64,000 bases of DNA from NCBI RefSeq assembly GCF_947496385.1, contig NZ_CANMCP010000002.1, forward strand, positions 165,035-229,034, given 5' to 3'. Origin of the DNA: an uncultured Croceicoccus sp. Its GTDB lineage: Bacteria; Pseudomonadota; Alphaproteobacteria; Sphingomonadales; Sphingomonadaceae. The position numbers and the translations under genes are program-made. Of this stretch, positions 1 through 6,893 are shown one piece after another (position 1 is the first letter of the stretch; each line of letters starts with the position of its first letter). The notes beneath the pieces are model-generated. The model was given only the letters and a program-made list of their open reading frames with translations. It did no database searches and was not told the origin of the DNA.

Positions 1-185
1 CGGGCCACGCGCCATGGCACGACGTAATCGCATATCGAGCGCCCGACCTGTCGAGCCGGCTCGCAGAATGTCCCGCCTGCGGCGACGTCGCCGAGATCGC
101 GTCGAGCCTGCTCGTAAACGAAGACGGAACCTTGATCCTCGACTGCCCCGCGTGCGGGCATGATAACTTCGAGGACTATTGGTGA
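1..185 (+). CDS. Zinc-ribbon phage protein, 5' end outside window
   Basis: Open reading frame that enters from the left edge and stops with TGA at 183-185. The visible ~60 residues contain two CPAC (CxxC) knuckles about 28 residues apart, the layout of a small zinc ribbon. The C-terminus is acidic/aromatic (ending DNFEDYW). The stop overlaps the ATG of the next gene (TGATG), so it belongs to the same operon as the zinc-finger, GapR-like and AlpA-like genes that follow. That points to a phage early-region protein binding nucleic acid or another protein. No start codon is visible and the family cannot be named. Confidence 0.6.
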   Translation, partial: GHAPWHDVIAYRAPDLSSRLAECPACGDVAEIASSLLVNEDGTLILDCPACGHDNFEDYW

Positions 186-438
186 TGGCGTGCCAGTCGA
201 TCCCGATGCCCACCGGCGGCAACGCTATCGTCTGCGGCACCCGTCCAAGGCAGCGCTGCATGTGCGGCCGCCCGGCTGTGCGTCTCTGCGACTGGAAGAC
301 TTCGTCCCGAACCGGAACTTGCGCGCGCCGCTGTGCGCGCGCTGCACCATCTCGCCTGCGCCCGGCAAAGACCTGTGCGGGGCTCACGCCGAAACATACC
401 AAGAATGGAGAGCCGGACATGGCCGAAACGACCGATGA
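185..438 (+). pseudogene. Frameshifted cysteine-rich zinc-finger phage protein
   Basis: From the ATG at 185 the frame encodes a cysteine-rich start (IPMPTGGNAIVCG, then RCMCGRP and LCDWK) like a small protein family common in prophages of Alphaproteobacteria. After about 319-330, inside a GCGCGCG run, the family-like sequence continues in the -1 frame (APLCARCTISPAPGKDLC, then GAHAETYQEW) and stops at 438. Together the two halves give one protein of about 84 residues with C-x2-C and C-x2-H pairs. A one-base loss in the GC run explains the break. Sequencing error is the alternative. The restored 3' end overlaps the next gene by 20 bases, as expected in this operon. Confidence 0.6.
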
Positions 439-655
439 CCGCCTGCGACTGCTGATCGAACGGATCGAGCGGCTCGAGGAAGAAAAGAAGGGCATCGCGG
501 ACGATCTGCGCGAGGTCTACGGCGAGGCCAAAGCCGTCGGCTATGACGTGAAGATCATGCGCCAGATCGTGCGCCTCCGAAAGATGAAGGCCGACGATCG
601 CCGCGAAATGGACATGGTCCTCGAAACTTACAAATCCGCTCTGGGCATCGACTGA
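419..655 (+). CDS. GapR-like DUF2312 DNA-binding protein
   Basis: 78-residue protein starting at ATG 419, preceded by a GGAG motif about 12 bases upstream. The body (LLIERIERLEEEKKGIADD, then EVYGEAKAVGYDVKIMRQIV and RLRKMK) matches DUF2312, the GapR family. These proteins form a coiled-coil clamp around overtwisted AT-rich DNA ahead of replication and transcription. The acidic/basic heptad stretch at residues 10-30 and the basic RLRKMK patch are both present. Phage copies are common and are probably used for replication or nucleoid handling of phage DNA. The stop overlaps the next ATG (TGATG). An in-frame extension upstream exists but belongs to the frameshifted neighbour. Confidence 0.85.
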   Translation: MAETTDDRLRLLIERIERLEEEKKGIADDLREVYGEAKAVGYDVKIMRQIVRLRKMKADDRREMDMVLETYKSALGID

Positions 656-873
656 TGGCCAAAGTCAAAGCGCGCCCCATCGACGCCGCGACGCTAGCCC
701 GCGCAAAACGCGCCGCAGCCGAGGTGGTCTCCAGCTGGTCGGCCGAACAGCTGACCGCCTCGCTTGCATCCGATCGCCTGTCGAAAGCTTGGGCCATCTC
801 CCTCCATTCCGCGCGCGACGTCATTGCGACCGAGCAGCGCCGCCGCGGCCTTTCCGAAAGGTTCGGACAATGA
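655..873 (+). CDS. Small hypothetical phage protein (72 aa)
   Basis: 72-residue basic, alanine-rich helical protein whose ATG overlaps the stop of the GapR-like gene and whose stop overlaps the next ATG. It has no cysteine motif, signal peptide or membrane segment. The second half (SLHSARDVIATEQRRRGLS) looks like one amphipathic helix. No family recognised. Translational coupling on both sides makes it a genuine member of the early operon. Confidence 0.6.
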   Translation: MAKVKARPIDAATLARAKRAAAEVVSSWSAEQLTASLASDRLSKAWAISLHSARDVIATEQRRRGLSERFGQ

Positions 874-1079
874 ACGAACACGCCGAACGGCCGATCGGCC
901 GCTTCCTGAAAATCGACGACGTCGAGAAGGAAACTTCGCTCAGCCGATGGACGATCCGCCGAAGGATCAAAGCCGGAGAATTCCCCTCGCCCCGCAAAAT
1001 CGGAAGCGGGCGAGTCGCGTGGATCGAACGTGAAATCGACGATTGGAAGCGCCGCACCCTCGAAGAACTCCACAATTAA
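870..1079 (+). CDS. AlpA-family excisionase/regulator
   Basis: 69-residue protein with the AlpA/MerR-like winged helix-turn-helix layout: FLKIDDVEKETSLSRWTIRR (helix-turn-helix), then IKAGEFPSPRKIGSGRVAW (wing) and a closing EIDDWKRRTLEEL helix. AlpA proteins act as transcriptional regulators and excisionases of P4-type integrases in prophages and satellites. The ATG at 870 overlaps the stop of the preceding gene. The gene lies 250 bases upstream of a P4-type integrase, and the space between holds G-rich direct repeats, which fits a role in controlling integration and excision. It is the last gene of the operon. Confidence 0.8.
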   Translation: MNEHAERPIGRFLKIDDVEKETSLSRWTIRRRIKAGEFPSPRKIGSGRVAWIEREIDDWKRRTLEELHN

Positions 1080-1083
1080 GTAA

Positions 1084-1329
1084 GGGGGCCTCGATGGGGG
1101 CCTCGCGTATTTCAAAACTAGCAATTTGCTTTGTGAAGCAGGGACTTGGACATGTATTCGCTGTTCTACTCGGGGAGCCACTACCTCTTTTCATCGACGT
1201 GCAATTTGGGGCAGGAACCTTGCGTTTCTGCCGTTTTTGCGCTGTCTGATGGTGCATGGAAGTGCATAGAAGAGCAGGTAAGCGCGGACAGTTTGGGGGT
1301 CTCGTTGGGGGTTCCGTTTCGGGGGCTCC
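1084..1329. repeat. G-rich direct repeats flanking the int1 upstream region
   Basis: GGGGGCCTCG occurs at 1084-1093 and 1096-1105, and GGGGGTCTCG and GGGGGTTCCG at 1295-1304 and 1307-1316. Both pairs have 12-base spacing. A fifth partial copy, GGGGGCTCC, lies at 1321-1329 against the integrase ATG. Between the clusters is a tandem GTGCATRGAA repeat (1252-1261, 1262-1271). Paired repeats either side of a short spacer next to an integrase resemble arm-type integrase/excisionase sites around an attachment core. The stretch 1106-1294 has no convincing gene. Attachment function is inferred. Confidence 0.5.
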
Positions 1330-2583
1330 ATGCTGACCGATGCGGCCTGCCGGACAGCGAAGGCTTCTACCAAGAATCGGAAGCTTTCGGATTCGGGTGG
1401 CCTCTTTCTGCTGGTAAGGACAACCGGCTCCAAGAGCTGGAAATACAAGTATCGACTGCGCGACGGTCGCGAGAAGCTGCTCACCATCGGCAGCTATCCG
1501 CAGACATCCTTGTCGGAAGCCAGGAAGGCACGCGACCTAGCCCGCGAGCAGTTGGTTTCAGGCATCGATCCTTCCGCGGAGAAGAAACGGCGAAAGGCGG
1601 CCGACGCACTTGCCGCGCTAGAAACCTTCGAGGCCGTCGCGCGTGCATGACACCGCGAGAAGCAAGCGACACTGGCGCCACGCTACGCGAGGCAAGTGCT
1701 TGTGCGGCTCGAGGAAAACATGTTTCCGATTATCGGCGCCACGCCGATCGACAGTATCAAGCCCCCGCAAATACTCGAAGCGATACGCCAGATCGAGGCA
1801 CGCGGTGCGAAGGAAATGGCGCATCGCGTGCGAACGCATACCTCCGACGTCTTCGTCTGGGCGATCGCATCGGGAATTTGCCAACAGGATCCTGCCGCGA
1901 TCATCCGCAAGGCATTGAAGCCGACCGATCCGAAGCTGCGCCCTGCCTGCACCAAGCTGAAGGACGCGCGCAAGGTTCTCACCTCGACCGAGGCGCTCAA
2001 CGATATCTGGTGGGCAACGCGGCTCGCCTCCCGATTGCTGGCCCTGACAGCGGCGCGACCGGGCGTGATACGGGTGGCCGAGCGTGCGGAGTTCGAGGAT
2101 CTGGACGGAAAGCAGCCGATCTGGCGAATTCCGGCCGGGAAGATGAAGCTCACTCGCGAACGCAAACGCGACGCGGCCTTCGAATTTGTCATGCCGCTCT
2201 CGCGCCAATCCGTCGAAACGGTAAAGGCGGCGATGGAAGCCAGCCCCAGCCCGCAATGGCTGTTTCCCGGCATCGGCAGCTGGCGCAAGGCGATCAGCGA
2301 TTCGACGCTCAGCAAGCACTATCGCGACGCGGGCCTCGCGGGGCGCCATGTCCCGCATGGCTGGCGATCGAGCTTTTCAACGATCATGAACGAACGCGCG
2401 GCGCTGGAGGATCGCGAGCGCGACCGTGCGATCATCGACCTCATGCTGGCGCACGTGCCCGAAGGCGTCGAGGCAGCCTACAACCGGGCCGCCTACATGC
2501 CTCGACGCCGCGAGCTGGCGCAGGTCTGGGCGGATCTGCTGATGGAGGGAATGCCTCCGCCCGAGACGCTTCTCCCGCGCTGA
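1330..2583 (+). pseudogene. P4-type tyrosine integrase with internal TGA stop
   Basis: Both halves lie in one reading frame. Codons 1-106 (MLTDAACRTAK, GGLFLLV, YKYRLRDGREK) form the DUF4102 arm-binding N-terminus. TGA at 1648-1650 (codon 107) interrupts, and the frame continues HREKQATLAPRYARQVLVRL to a catalytic domain with LTAARPGVIR, HVPHGWRSSFS and AAYNRAAY (arginine, HxxR and tyrosine boxes). Family members usually have tryptophan at this point (ARAWH), so TGG to TGA is the simplest lesion. Restored length is 417 residues, normal for the family. Without readthrough the recombinase is inactive. It is related to the second integrase at 6894-8081, sharing the HVPHGWRSSFSTI stretch. Confidence 0.85.
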
Positions 2584-2602
2584 CACGCGCAGGAGGCCGC
2601 GC

Positions 2603-3469
2603 ATGACGGCCTCGGTTTTCGGCGACAAGCTTTCGGACAGCGGCGATGGGGTCCGCTCGATCGGAGCGATCACGGCGCAACTGGTTGGCGTCAAGCTCAG
2701 CGCCAAGACCCGCGCCCGGCTCGGGCGGGGCGACAGCCCGCGCAGCGGCGAGCCCGTCTGGCGCAACAGCTATTATCGTGGACAGATCGAGGATCGTGTC
2801 TGGAAGCCGATTCATGACGGCACCAAACATGTAGCCAGCCGGTGGAAAGGTGCCCTGCTCGATCGCGCCAAGAAACTAGAAGATCTGACCCGCAGAAAGC
2901 GGCGGGAAAAGCACCCCGGCTGCGAAAACGGCATCCTCGGTCATGTCGGCATCCAGGTGCTGGAATATCTGTTCGGGCTCGTCGATTATGCAACCGGTCG
3001 CCTCGAACCCGCCATCGGCACGATCGCCGAAGCGATCGGGCGCTCCTACTCGGCGACCCACCGCGCGCTGGTGCGCCTGCGCGATGCGGGGTTCCTGCGC
3101 TGGATGCGGCGTAGCGAACCGATCGAGAACCCGGAGCCCGATGGCCCCCAGGTTCGGCAGATCAGCAACGCCTACGCCCTCCTGGTGCCTCAGGAGCTAC
3201 GCGGTTGGTTAGGACGCCTCCTGCGCCCCGGACCCACCCCGGCTTGCGCGAAGGATCATCTGGCAGCGGATCAGGCGGAACTGGATGCCATTGCGGCGAA
3301 AATGACGTGCGCGGAATGGCACGCATCGATCGGCCCCGAGCCGAAGGACAAGGCAACGCACGATAGCCTCGCCGCCTGCGCCCGCGCCGTGGACGCCCGC
3401 GACCTTCGTGAAGCCAGTACCGCGAATCCTCCCCGTACCGAGAGACCATGGGATTATTCTAATCCATAA
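2603..3469 (+). CDS. Helix-turn-helix (replication-type) phage protein
   Basis: 288-residue soluble protein starting 20 bases after the integrase. The middle (GTIAEAIGRSYSATHRALVR followed by LRDAGFLRWMRRSE) is a clear winged helix-turn-helix. The region before it (WKGALLDRAKKLEDLTRRKR) is basic and helical. Such proteins often sit beside integrases in alphaproteobacterial elements and are labelled replication or regulatory proteins, but no catalytic motif is visible. The C-terminal 90 residues are low-information. A 10-bp hairpin follows directly. Function beyond DNA binding is not shown. Confidence 0.6.
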   Translation: MTASVFGDKLSDSGDGVRSIGAITAQLVGVKLSAKTRARLGRGDSPRSGEPVWRNSYYRGQIEDRVWKPIHDGTKHVASRWKGALLDRAKKLEDLTRRKRREKHPGCENGILGHVGIQVLEYLFGLVDYATGRLEPAIGTIAEAIGRSYSATHRALVRLRDAGFLRWMRRSEPIENPEPDGPQVRQISNAYALLVPQELRGWLGRLLRPGPTPACAKDHLAADQAELDAIAAKMTCAEWHASIGPEPKDKATHDSLAACARAVDARDLREASTANPPRTERPWDYSNP

Positions 3470-3473
3470 AGGA

Positions 3474-3497
3474 ATGAGAAGGCTTTCGCCTTCTCAT
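3474..3497 (+). terminator. Perfect 10-bp hairpin after the HTH gene
   Basis: ATGAGAAGGC (3474-3483) pairs perfectly with GCCTTCTCAT (3488-3497) around a TTTC loop, five bases after the HTH stop codon. There is no long T tract, so termination strength is uncertain. The rest of 3498-3708, up to the end of the opposing gene, holds no convincing gene. Confidence 0.55.
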
Positions 3498-3708
3498 GCG
3501 TCGGCTACGCCGCCTTTTCTGGCTGACCGGCTCCGAAACGACCTCCCAGACGTTGAAATCACCGACGGACGCACCGTCGGACGGAGCGGCTTGCGCCGCT
3601 CCGATGCTTGGCGAGGGCCAAGGGGGCAAAGGCTGTGCCAATCACGATCGTGGCGCCACACGCGCGCATTTGCGCGAAAAACAGGCTCTTTGAACCGTCT
3701 GGTCCGCG

Positions 3709-4401
3709 CTACTTCCGGCTCCCGACTTCGAACCGATCAAAGCCTTCGCGATTGTTTTCCAATGTCTCTGGATGGATGAGGCCGGCGCGGCGCAGGGTTT
3801 CGACAGCGCGCGGCAGATCGTCCGGATCGACCATGCCGCCGGCCAGCAATTCAAGATCATCGAAAGACAAGGTCGGGCTGCCAAACGCTGCGATGCGCAC
3901 GAGAACCCAATAGGCCCGGCCCGGAAACCGATCGCCAACCGCATCCATCATCTCAAACGCGCGAGCGGCCAGAACGGCATCATAATGTTGGGTGCCGAAC
4001 CGGTCCCAACGGATCGCGTCGGTATCGGGATCGATGACACCGGCCGCGCGTAGCCGGCCGAGAGCCTTCAGGATGGTGGATTGCGCACGGCGGCAATAGG
4101 CCTCGAGAATGCGGGCCGTTGTCAGTTGCCCGTCGAAATCGACCAGCGCCTCGAGAATCTCAACACCCACATCGGTGAGATCGCCTTCGTGGCTTCCTGT
4201 TCGCACACCCTTCGCACGACGCGCGGCCCGTCGTTCGCCGCGCGTCTTTCGATCGAACGCCCCTGCTGCATCGACGAACGCAGCCTGCGCCGAATATGGC
4301 TCCCGATTCCACGCGCGTTCCTGCACCTCATCGCACAGCTTGCTAATTTCGGCATCGCTCATTCCGCGCGGCCGATCACCCTTGTTCTTCGCGTCAACCA
4401 T
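3709..4401 (-). CDS. Hypothetical phage protein with winged-helix features
   Basis: 230-residue protein starting at ATG 4401, last of three minus-strand genes that begin at the primase. The N-terminal 75 residues are charged and rich in Arg/Lys/Asp. Residues 80-120 (ALVDFDGQLTTARILEAYCR, then TILKALGRLRAAGVID) read as a winged helix, and residues 165-215 (LSFDDLELLAGG, LPRAVETLRRAGLIHP) look like a second copy. Tandem winged helices suggest a DNA-binding or replication-initiation role in the same module as the primase. No named family recognised. Confidence 0.55.
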   Translation of the reverse strand: MVDAKNKGDRPRGMSDAEISKLCDEVQERAWNREPYSAQAAFVDAAGAFDRKTRGERRAARRAKGVRTGSHEGDLTDVGVEILEALVDFDGQLTTARILEAYCRRAQSTILKALGRLRAAGVIDPDTDAIRWDRFGTQHYDAVLAARAFEMMDAVGDRFPGRAYWVLVRIAAFGSPTLSFDDLELLAGGMVDPDDLPRAVETLRRAGLIHPETLENNREGFDRFEVGSRK

Positions 4402-4448
4402 TCATGCTCTCCAATCCGTCAATGCCATCGCGCCATATCTCCACCCAC

Positions 4449-4691
4449 TCATTTCGCACGCTTCGGAAAAACCACGTCGCCATCATTCAGGGCATGGCCC
4501 ATCGCGTCCGCCAACGTGTGTAGCAGCGGAGCGAGCGGCGCGGGCAGTTCGTCGAGGTCGATACGCTCGATCATGAAGGCGACCGTGCGCAGTCCTTCGC
4601 CCGCCTGCACCGCGCGATAATGCGCCTCCTCGCTGATTCCGAAATGCACGTCATTGGCCGGATCGAAGCGGCGGTCGGCCGCCGCGCTCAA
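4449..4691 (-). CDS. Small phage protein coupled to primase, TTG start
   Basis: 80-residue acidic protein (DPANDVHFGISEEAHYRAV, MIERIDLDELPAPLAPLLH, ending VFPKRAK). The only plausible start is TTG at 4691, which overlaps the primase stop as TTGA. This frame is also open far upstream, antisense to nothing but inside the primase gene. That longer version is an unlikely gene because the primase frame carries clear domain motifs. Composition and coupling support a real gene, possibly a primase accessory protein. No family recognised. Confidence 0.5.
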   Translation of the reverse strand: MSAAADRRFDPANDVHFGISEEAHYRAVQAGEGLRTVAFMIERIDLDELPAPLAPLLHTLADAMGHALNDGDVVFPKRAK

Positions 4692-5689
4692 CGGATCGCT
4701 CCGCGTGCGCCCGAAAGGGTGAGCAGCTGGCACTCCGCCTCGCGGAGCATGGCGACCGCCGCCATCTTGTCGAACCGCGTGCCGATGCCGGAGCAGGCAT
4801 TGACCGCGGTCCCCATCGCCTTGAGCAGGAGCAGACACGGATCGCGCACCAGTTCCAGCTCGATAATGGCGCGGCGCGCGATCTTCGCGATCGCGATGTC
4901 CCGCATCACGGCGGGCGAACAGATCAATCCGTTGAAGATCGCCGCCGCATGCCGCATCGTGCGGATCTCGAAATCGGAATAACGGGCCGATATCACACGC
5001 ACCGGTGCAGACGGCGCGCGGCGGCGCCCGGGCGCTGTATCCAAGTCGGCATCGAACGCCTGCGCCAGCGCGCCAACCGGCCACACCGCGCCGTCCTGGT
5101 GAATGGTGCGCGCGGCCTGTGCCGGGTGGCCGGCGGATCTCTTCGCGGCGGAGGGATGATTGACCGTGCCGGTAAGGCGCATCATCCGGTCGCTGCTCCA
5201 CGTGCCCTTGTCGCCGGAAAAGCGCGCGATCAGCGCCCGATTGATCGCCTCGACCTGGGCAATATCGGCACCGGCGACGCGCCAGAATGCCTGCAATCCG
5301 CGGCCCGAATGAATGAGGATGCTCGGCCGCGCCGGGCCGTCCATCAACGCGCGAACGGCGGCGTCCCGGTCCCAGTCGACATCCTTGGGATCGATATCGA
5401 CATGGGCGAAGCGCACCGCATCGATATCGTCCTTGCGCGGTTTCTTGTGCAATCCGTCGGCGGCGCGGTTCACCGTGAAGTAGATATTGCTGCCGCGCGC
5501 GTTCTGCCGGCGCGCCCATGCGGCGGCGGCGTCGATGTCGGTGCCGAAATGACGGCCCACGATCCACCCCTTCGCGCCAATGGCGAGAAGATGGATGGCA
5601 TCGCCGATCGCATGGGACAGGAAATCGGTAAGATCGTCGCTGGCGTCGATATGCTTGGCGGTGGTAGGGATCAGGGCAGCTTGGGCCAT
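4688..5689 (-). CDS. RepB-like archaeo-eukaryotic primase domain protein
   Basis: 333-residue protein starting at ATG 5689. It shows primase-type motifs in order: HVDIDP (metal-binding DxD, about residue 97), SILIHSGRGLQAFW (sGxGh motif, about residue 123), then RMMRLTGTVNHP (RLxGTxN, about residue 168). This is the RepB/AEP primase arrangement of phages and plasmids, used to make primers for element replication. The C-terminal 150 residues are helical and unassigned, with no helicase Walker motifs. Transcription diverges from the ribbon-helix-helix gene at 5812 across a region with repeated TGATAT sites, so that protein probably controls this promoter too. Confidence 0.75.
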   Translation of the reverse strand: MAQAALIPTTAKHIDASDDLTDFLSHAIGDAIHLLAIGAKGWIVGRHFGTDIDAAAAWARRQNARGSNIYFTVNRAADGLHKKPRKDDIDAVRFAHVDIDPKDVDWDRDAAVRALMDGPARPSILIHSGRGLQAFWRVAGADIAQVEAINRALIARFSGDKGTWSSDRMMRLTGTVNHPSAAKRSAGHPAQAARTIHQDGAVWPVGALAQAFDADLDTAPGRRRAPSAPVRVISARYSDFEIRTMRHAAAIFNGLICSPAVMRDIAIAKIARRAIIELELVRDPCLLLLKAMGTAVNACSGIGTRFDKMAAVAMLREAECQLLTLSGARGAIR

Positions 5690-5748
5690 GGGTGTGCTCC
5701 TTGGTTCGAGTTAGGGCCGGCGGGGAGGTCCTACTCTCCCCGCTGGTC

Positions 5749-5809
5749 TGATATCACTGATATCTGTCCTGCATCTTGCCGTCAACAGGAAAGTGATATA
5801 GCTGATATC
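5749..5809. promoter_or_regulatory. Paired TGATAT operator-like repeats in divergent promoter region
   Basis: Four half-sites: TGATATC at 5749-5755 and 5758-5764, TGATATA at 5794-5800, TGATATC at 5803-5809. Within each pair the spacing is 9 bases, and the two pairs are exactly 45 bases apart. They occupy the gap between the primase start (5689) and the ribbon-helix-helix start (5812). Ribbon-helix-helix dimers typically bind such short tandem boxes cooperatively, so this looks like an autoregulatory, bidirectional operator. The distal pair overlaps where a -35/-10 should be, though I cannot fix a promoter. Confidence 0.6.
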
Positions 5810-5811
5810 GT

Positions 5812-5961
5812 ATGTCCAAAGAACCAATGACCGAGCGTTTTATATTCTCTGCCCCGAAGAGCTTTCTTGACCGGGTGGACGACTGGCGCCGACAACAAGC
5901 CGACATCCCCTCACGCGCCGAGGCCATCCGCCGCCTCGTCGCCAAGGCGCTGGATGAATGA
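5812..5961 (+). CDS. Small ribbon-helix-helix protein (49 aa)
   Basis: 49-residue protein from ATG 5812. The layout ERFIFSAPKSFLDRVDDWRR, then IPSRAEAIRRLVAKAL, is the classic beta strand plus two helices of CopG/Arc-like ribbon-helix-helix repressors and antitoxins. ERFIFSAP is the DNA-contacting strand and SRAEAIRRLV the second helix. Its TGA overlaps the ATG of the membrane protein at 5958 (ATGA), so the two are translationally coupled. The TGATAT repeats immediately upstream are the obvious binding sites. It could be the regulator of the replication module, or the antitoxin-like partner of the membrane protein. Confidence 0.75.
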   Translation: MSKEPMTERFIFSAPKSFLDRVDDWRRQQADIPSRAEAIRRLVAKALDE

Positions 5962-6443
5962 GCGAGGATACCATCGAGGTGGAAGAAACCGGGATCGAGC
6001 GCGATCAACAGCTGATCGATTTTCTCGCCACTGACGTAAATGATCGGCTGCGCTTCCAGCATGAATTTTCGCTCGCCGGATTTCGCACGCTGGTGCTTAT
6101 CAACGGCGGTGCGATCATCGCGCTCCTCACCTATGCGAGCAATGTCGCCGAGGGCGGCATGGCATCTCTGCGGCTCGCCTTCATGGGCTACGTCATCGGT
6201 CTGTCCGCCACCGTGGTTGCCTATATGAGCGCCTATTTTTCCCAGGGAAGGCTGATGGATGCGATGGGCTCGGCTCTGTTCCGGCAGCTTGGCCGGGTGG
6301 AGGACGAACAGAAAAGCAGAGAAGAGCAGAAGAAGGATACGAAACACGGCAGCCTGTGGATCGCCGCTTCCGTCCTACTCGCCGTGATTGGGCTGATCGG
6401 CTTTCTCAGCGGCTCGATCTTTGCCATGGAGGCGTTAACGTGA
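5958..6443 (+). CDS. Three-TM membrane protein coupled to RHH repressor
   Basis: 161 residues. An acidic N-terminus (residues 1-35) leads to three predicted membrane segments: about 42-62 (TLVLINGGAIIALLTYASN), 71-95 (LRLAFMGYVIGLSATVVAYM) and 134-158 (WIAASVLLAVIGLIGFLSGS). Between TM2 and TM3 is a charged, probably cytoplasmic, helical loop rich in Glu/Lys (VEDEQKSREEQKKDTKHG). The pattern of an amphipathic helix followed by an LxNGGA-containing TM is widespread in uncharacterised phage and chromosomal membrane proteins. It could act as a superinfection-exclusion or toxin-like membrane effector under the RHH protein. This is inferred from context only. Confidence 0.65.
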   Translation: MSEDTIEVEETGIERDQQLIDFLATDVNDRLRFQHEFSLAGFRTLVLINGGAIIALLTYASNVAEGGMASLRLAFMGYVIGLSATVVAYMSAYFSQGRLMDAMGSALFRQLGRVEDEQKSREEQKKDTKHGSLWIAASVLLAVIGLIGFLSGSIFAMEALT

Positions 6444-6489
6444 TGTGGTCGGGAGTGGCTAAAGCAATTAGGCCCACTCCCGACCGAGA

Positions 6490-6687
6490 TCAGAAGGGGA
6501 AGCTGCCCTGCCGGGACGGTTCCTCAGGGAATTTACGCCCCTTCATAACCTCGTTGACCCGGCCCGGGTTCACACCCAGCAGCGCTGCTGCCTGATGTTG
6601 GTAGAGCCCCTGTTCTCGAACAAGGAATCGCATATGTGCCGCCATTTCCGGAGTGATAGGCGGAGAATTCGTTCGTTTGGTTGCCAT
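6490..6687 (-). CDS. Small HTH protein (65 aa)
   Basis: 65-residue protein starting at ATG 6687. Its core, AAHMRFLVREQGLYQHQAAA then LLGVNPGRVNEVMKGRKFP, is a helix-turn-helix of the Cro/phage-regulator type with recognition helix NPGRVNEVMKG. Near-identical small proteins are scattered in Rhizobiales and Sphingomonadales, often by mobile DNA. It converges on the membrane protein gene (46-base gap) and is preceded on its own strand by about 200 bases of structured, gene-free sequence. Likely a DNA-binding regulator; target unknown. Confidence 0.65.
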   Translation of the reverse strand: MATKRTNSPPITPEMAAHMRFLVREQGLYQHQAAALLGVNPGRVNEVMKGRKFPEEPSRQGSFPF

Positions 6688-6773
6688 TTTTTAACAGGCC
6701 TTTCGTAAAACGAAGAAGGCATGTTGACTTTGGCAGGGCCGGACTCCTAAAGCAGTCGGGCTAGCAAAACCCA

Positions 6774-6829
6774 CCACGCCTTCAACGTGGTTTCTGATTC
6801 CCCCGGGCGCTCCAACGCCCGGGGTTTTT
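6774..6829 (+). terminator. Rho-independent terminator with adjacent hairpin
   Basis: CCCCGGGC (6801-6808) pairs with GCCCGGGG (6817-6824) and is followed by TTTTT (6825-6829), a strong plus-strand terminator. Just upstream CCACG (6774-6778) and CGTGG (6786-6790) close a 7-base loop, and GACT/AGTC around 6731-6746 forms a further small hairpin. No plus-strand protein gene leads into this terminator, so the 6690-6830 interval may encode a small RNA. Confidence 0.6.
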
Positions 6830-6893
6830 CATGGTTAATGCGATTCGGCCCGTTGTCGAATCCTATTTTGTTCCTTTTTGGCGTTATCAACAA

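Noticed and set aside
1146..2606. 486-codon plus-strand frame across integrase 1
   Set aside because: Arg/Gly-rich shadow. The adjacent frame has integrase sequence along its full length apart from one stop.
3496..3693. 65-codon frame starting MRRLRRLFWL
   Set aside because: Starts inside the terminator hairpin, has no ribosome-binding site, and composition degrades quickly. Not enough to call a gene.
6720..6800. Possible tRNA gene
   Set aside because: A CTCCTAA loop and a 5-bp/7-base arm caught the eye, but there is no acceptor stem, no T-arm TTC context and no CCA. The stems do not fold into a cloverleaf.
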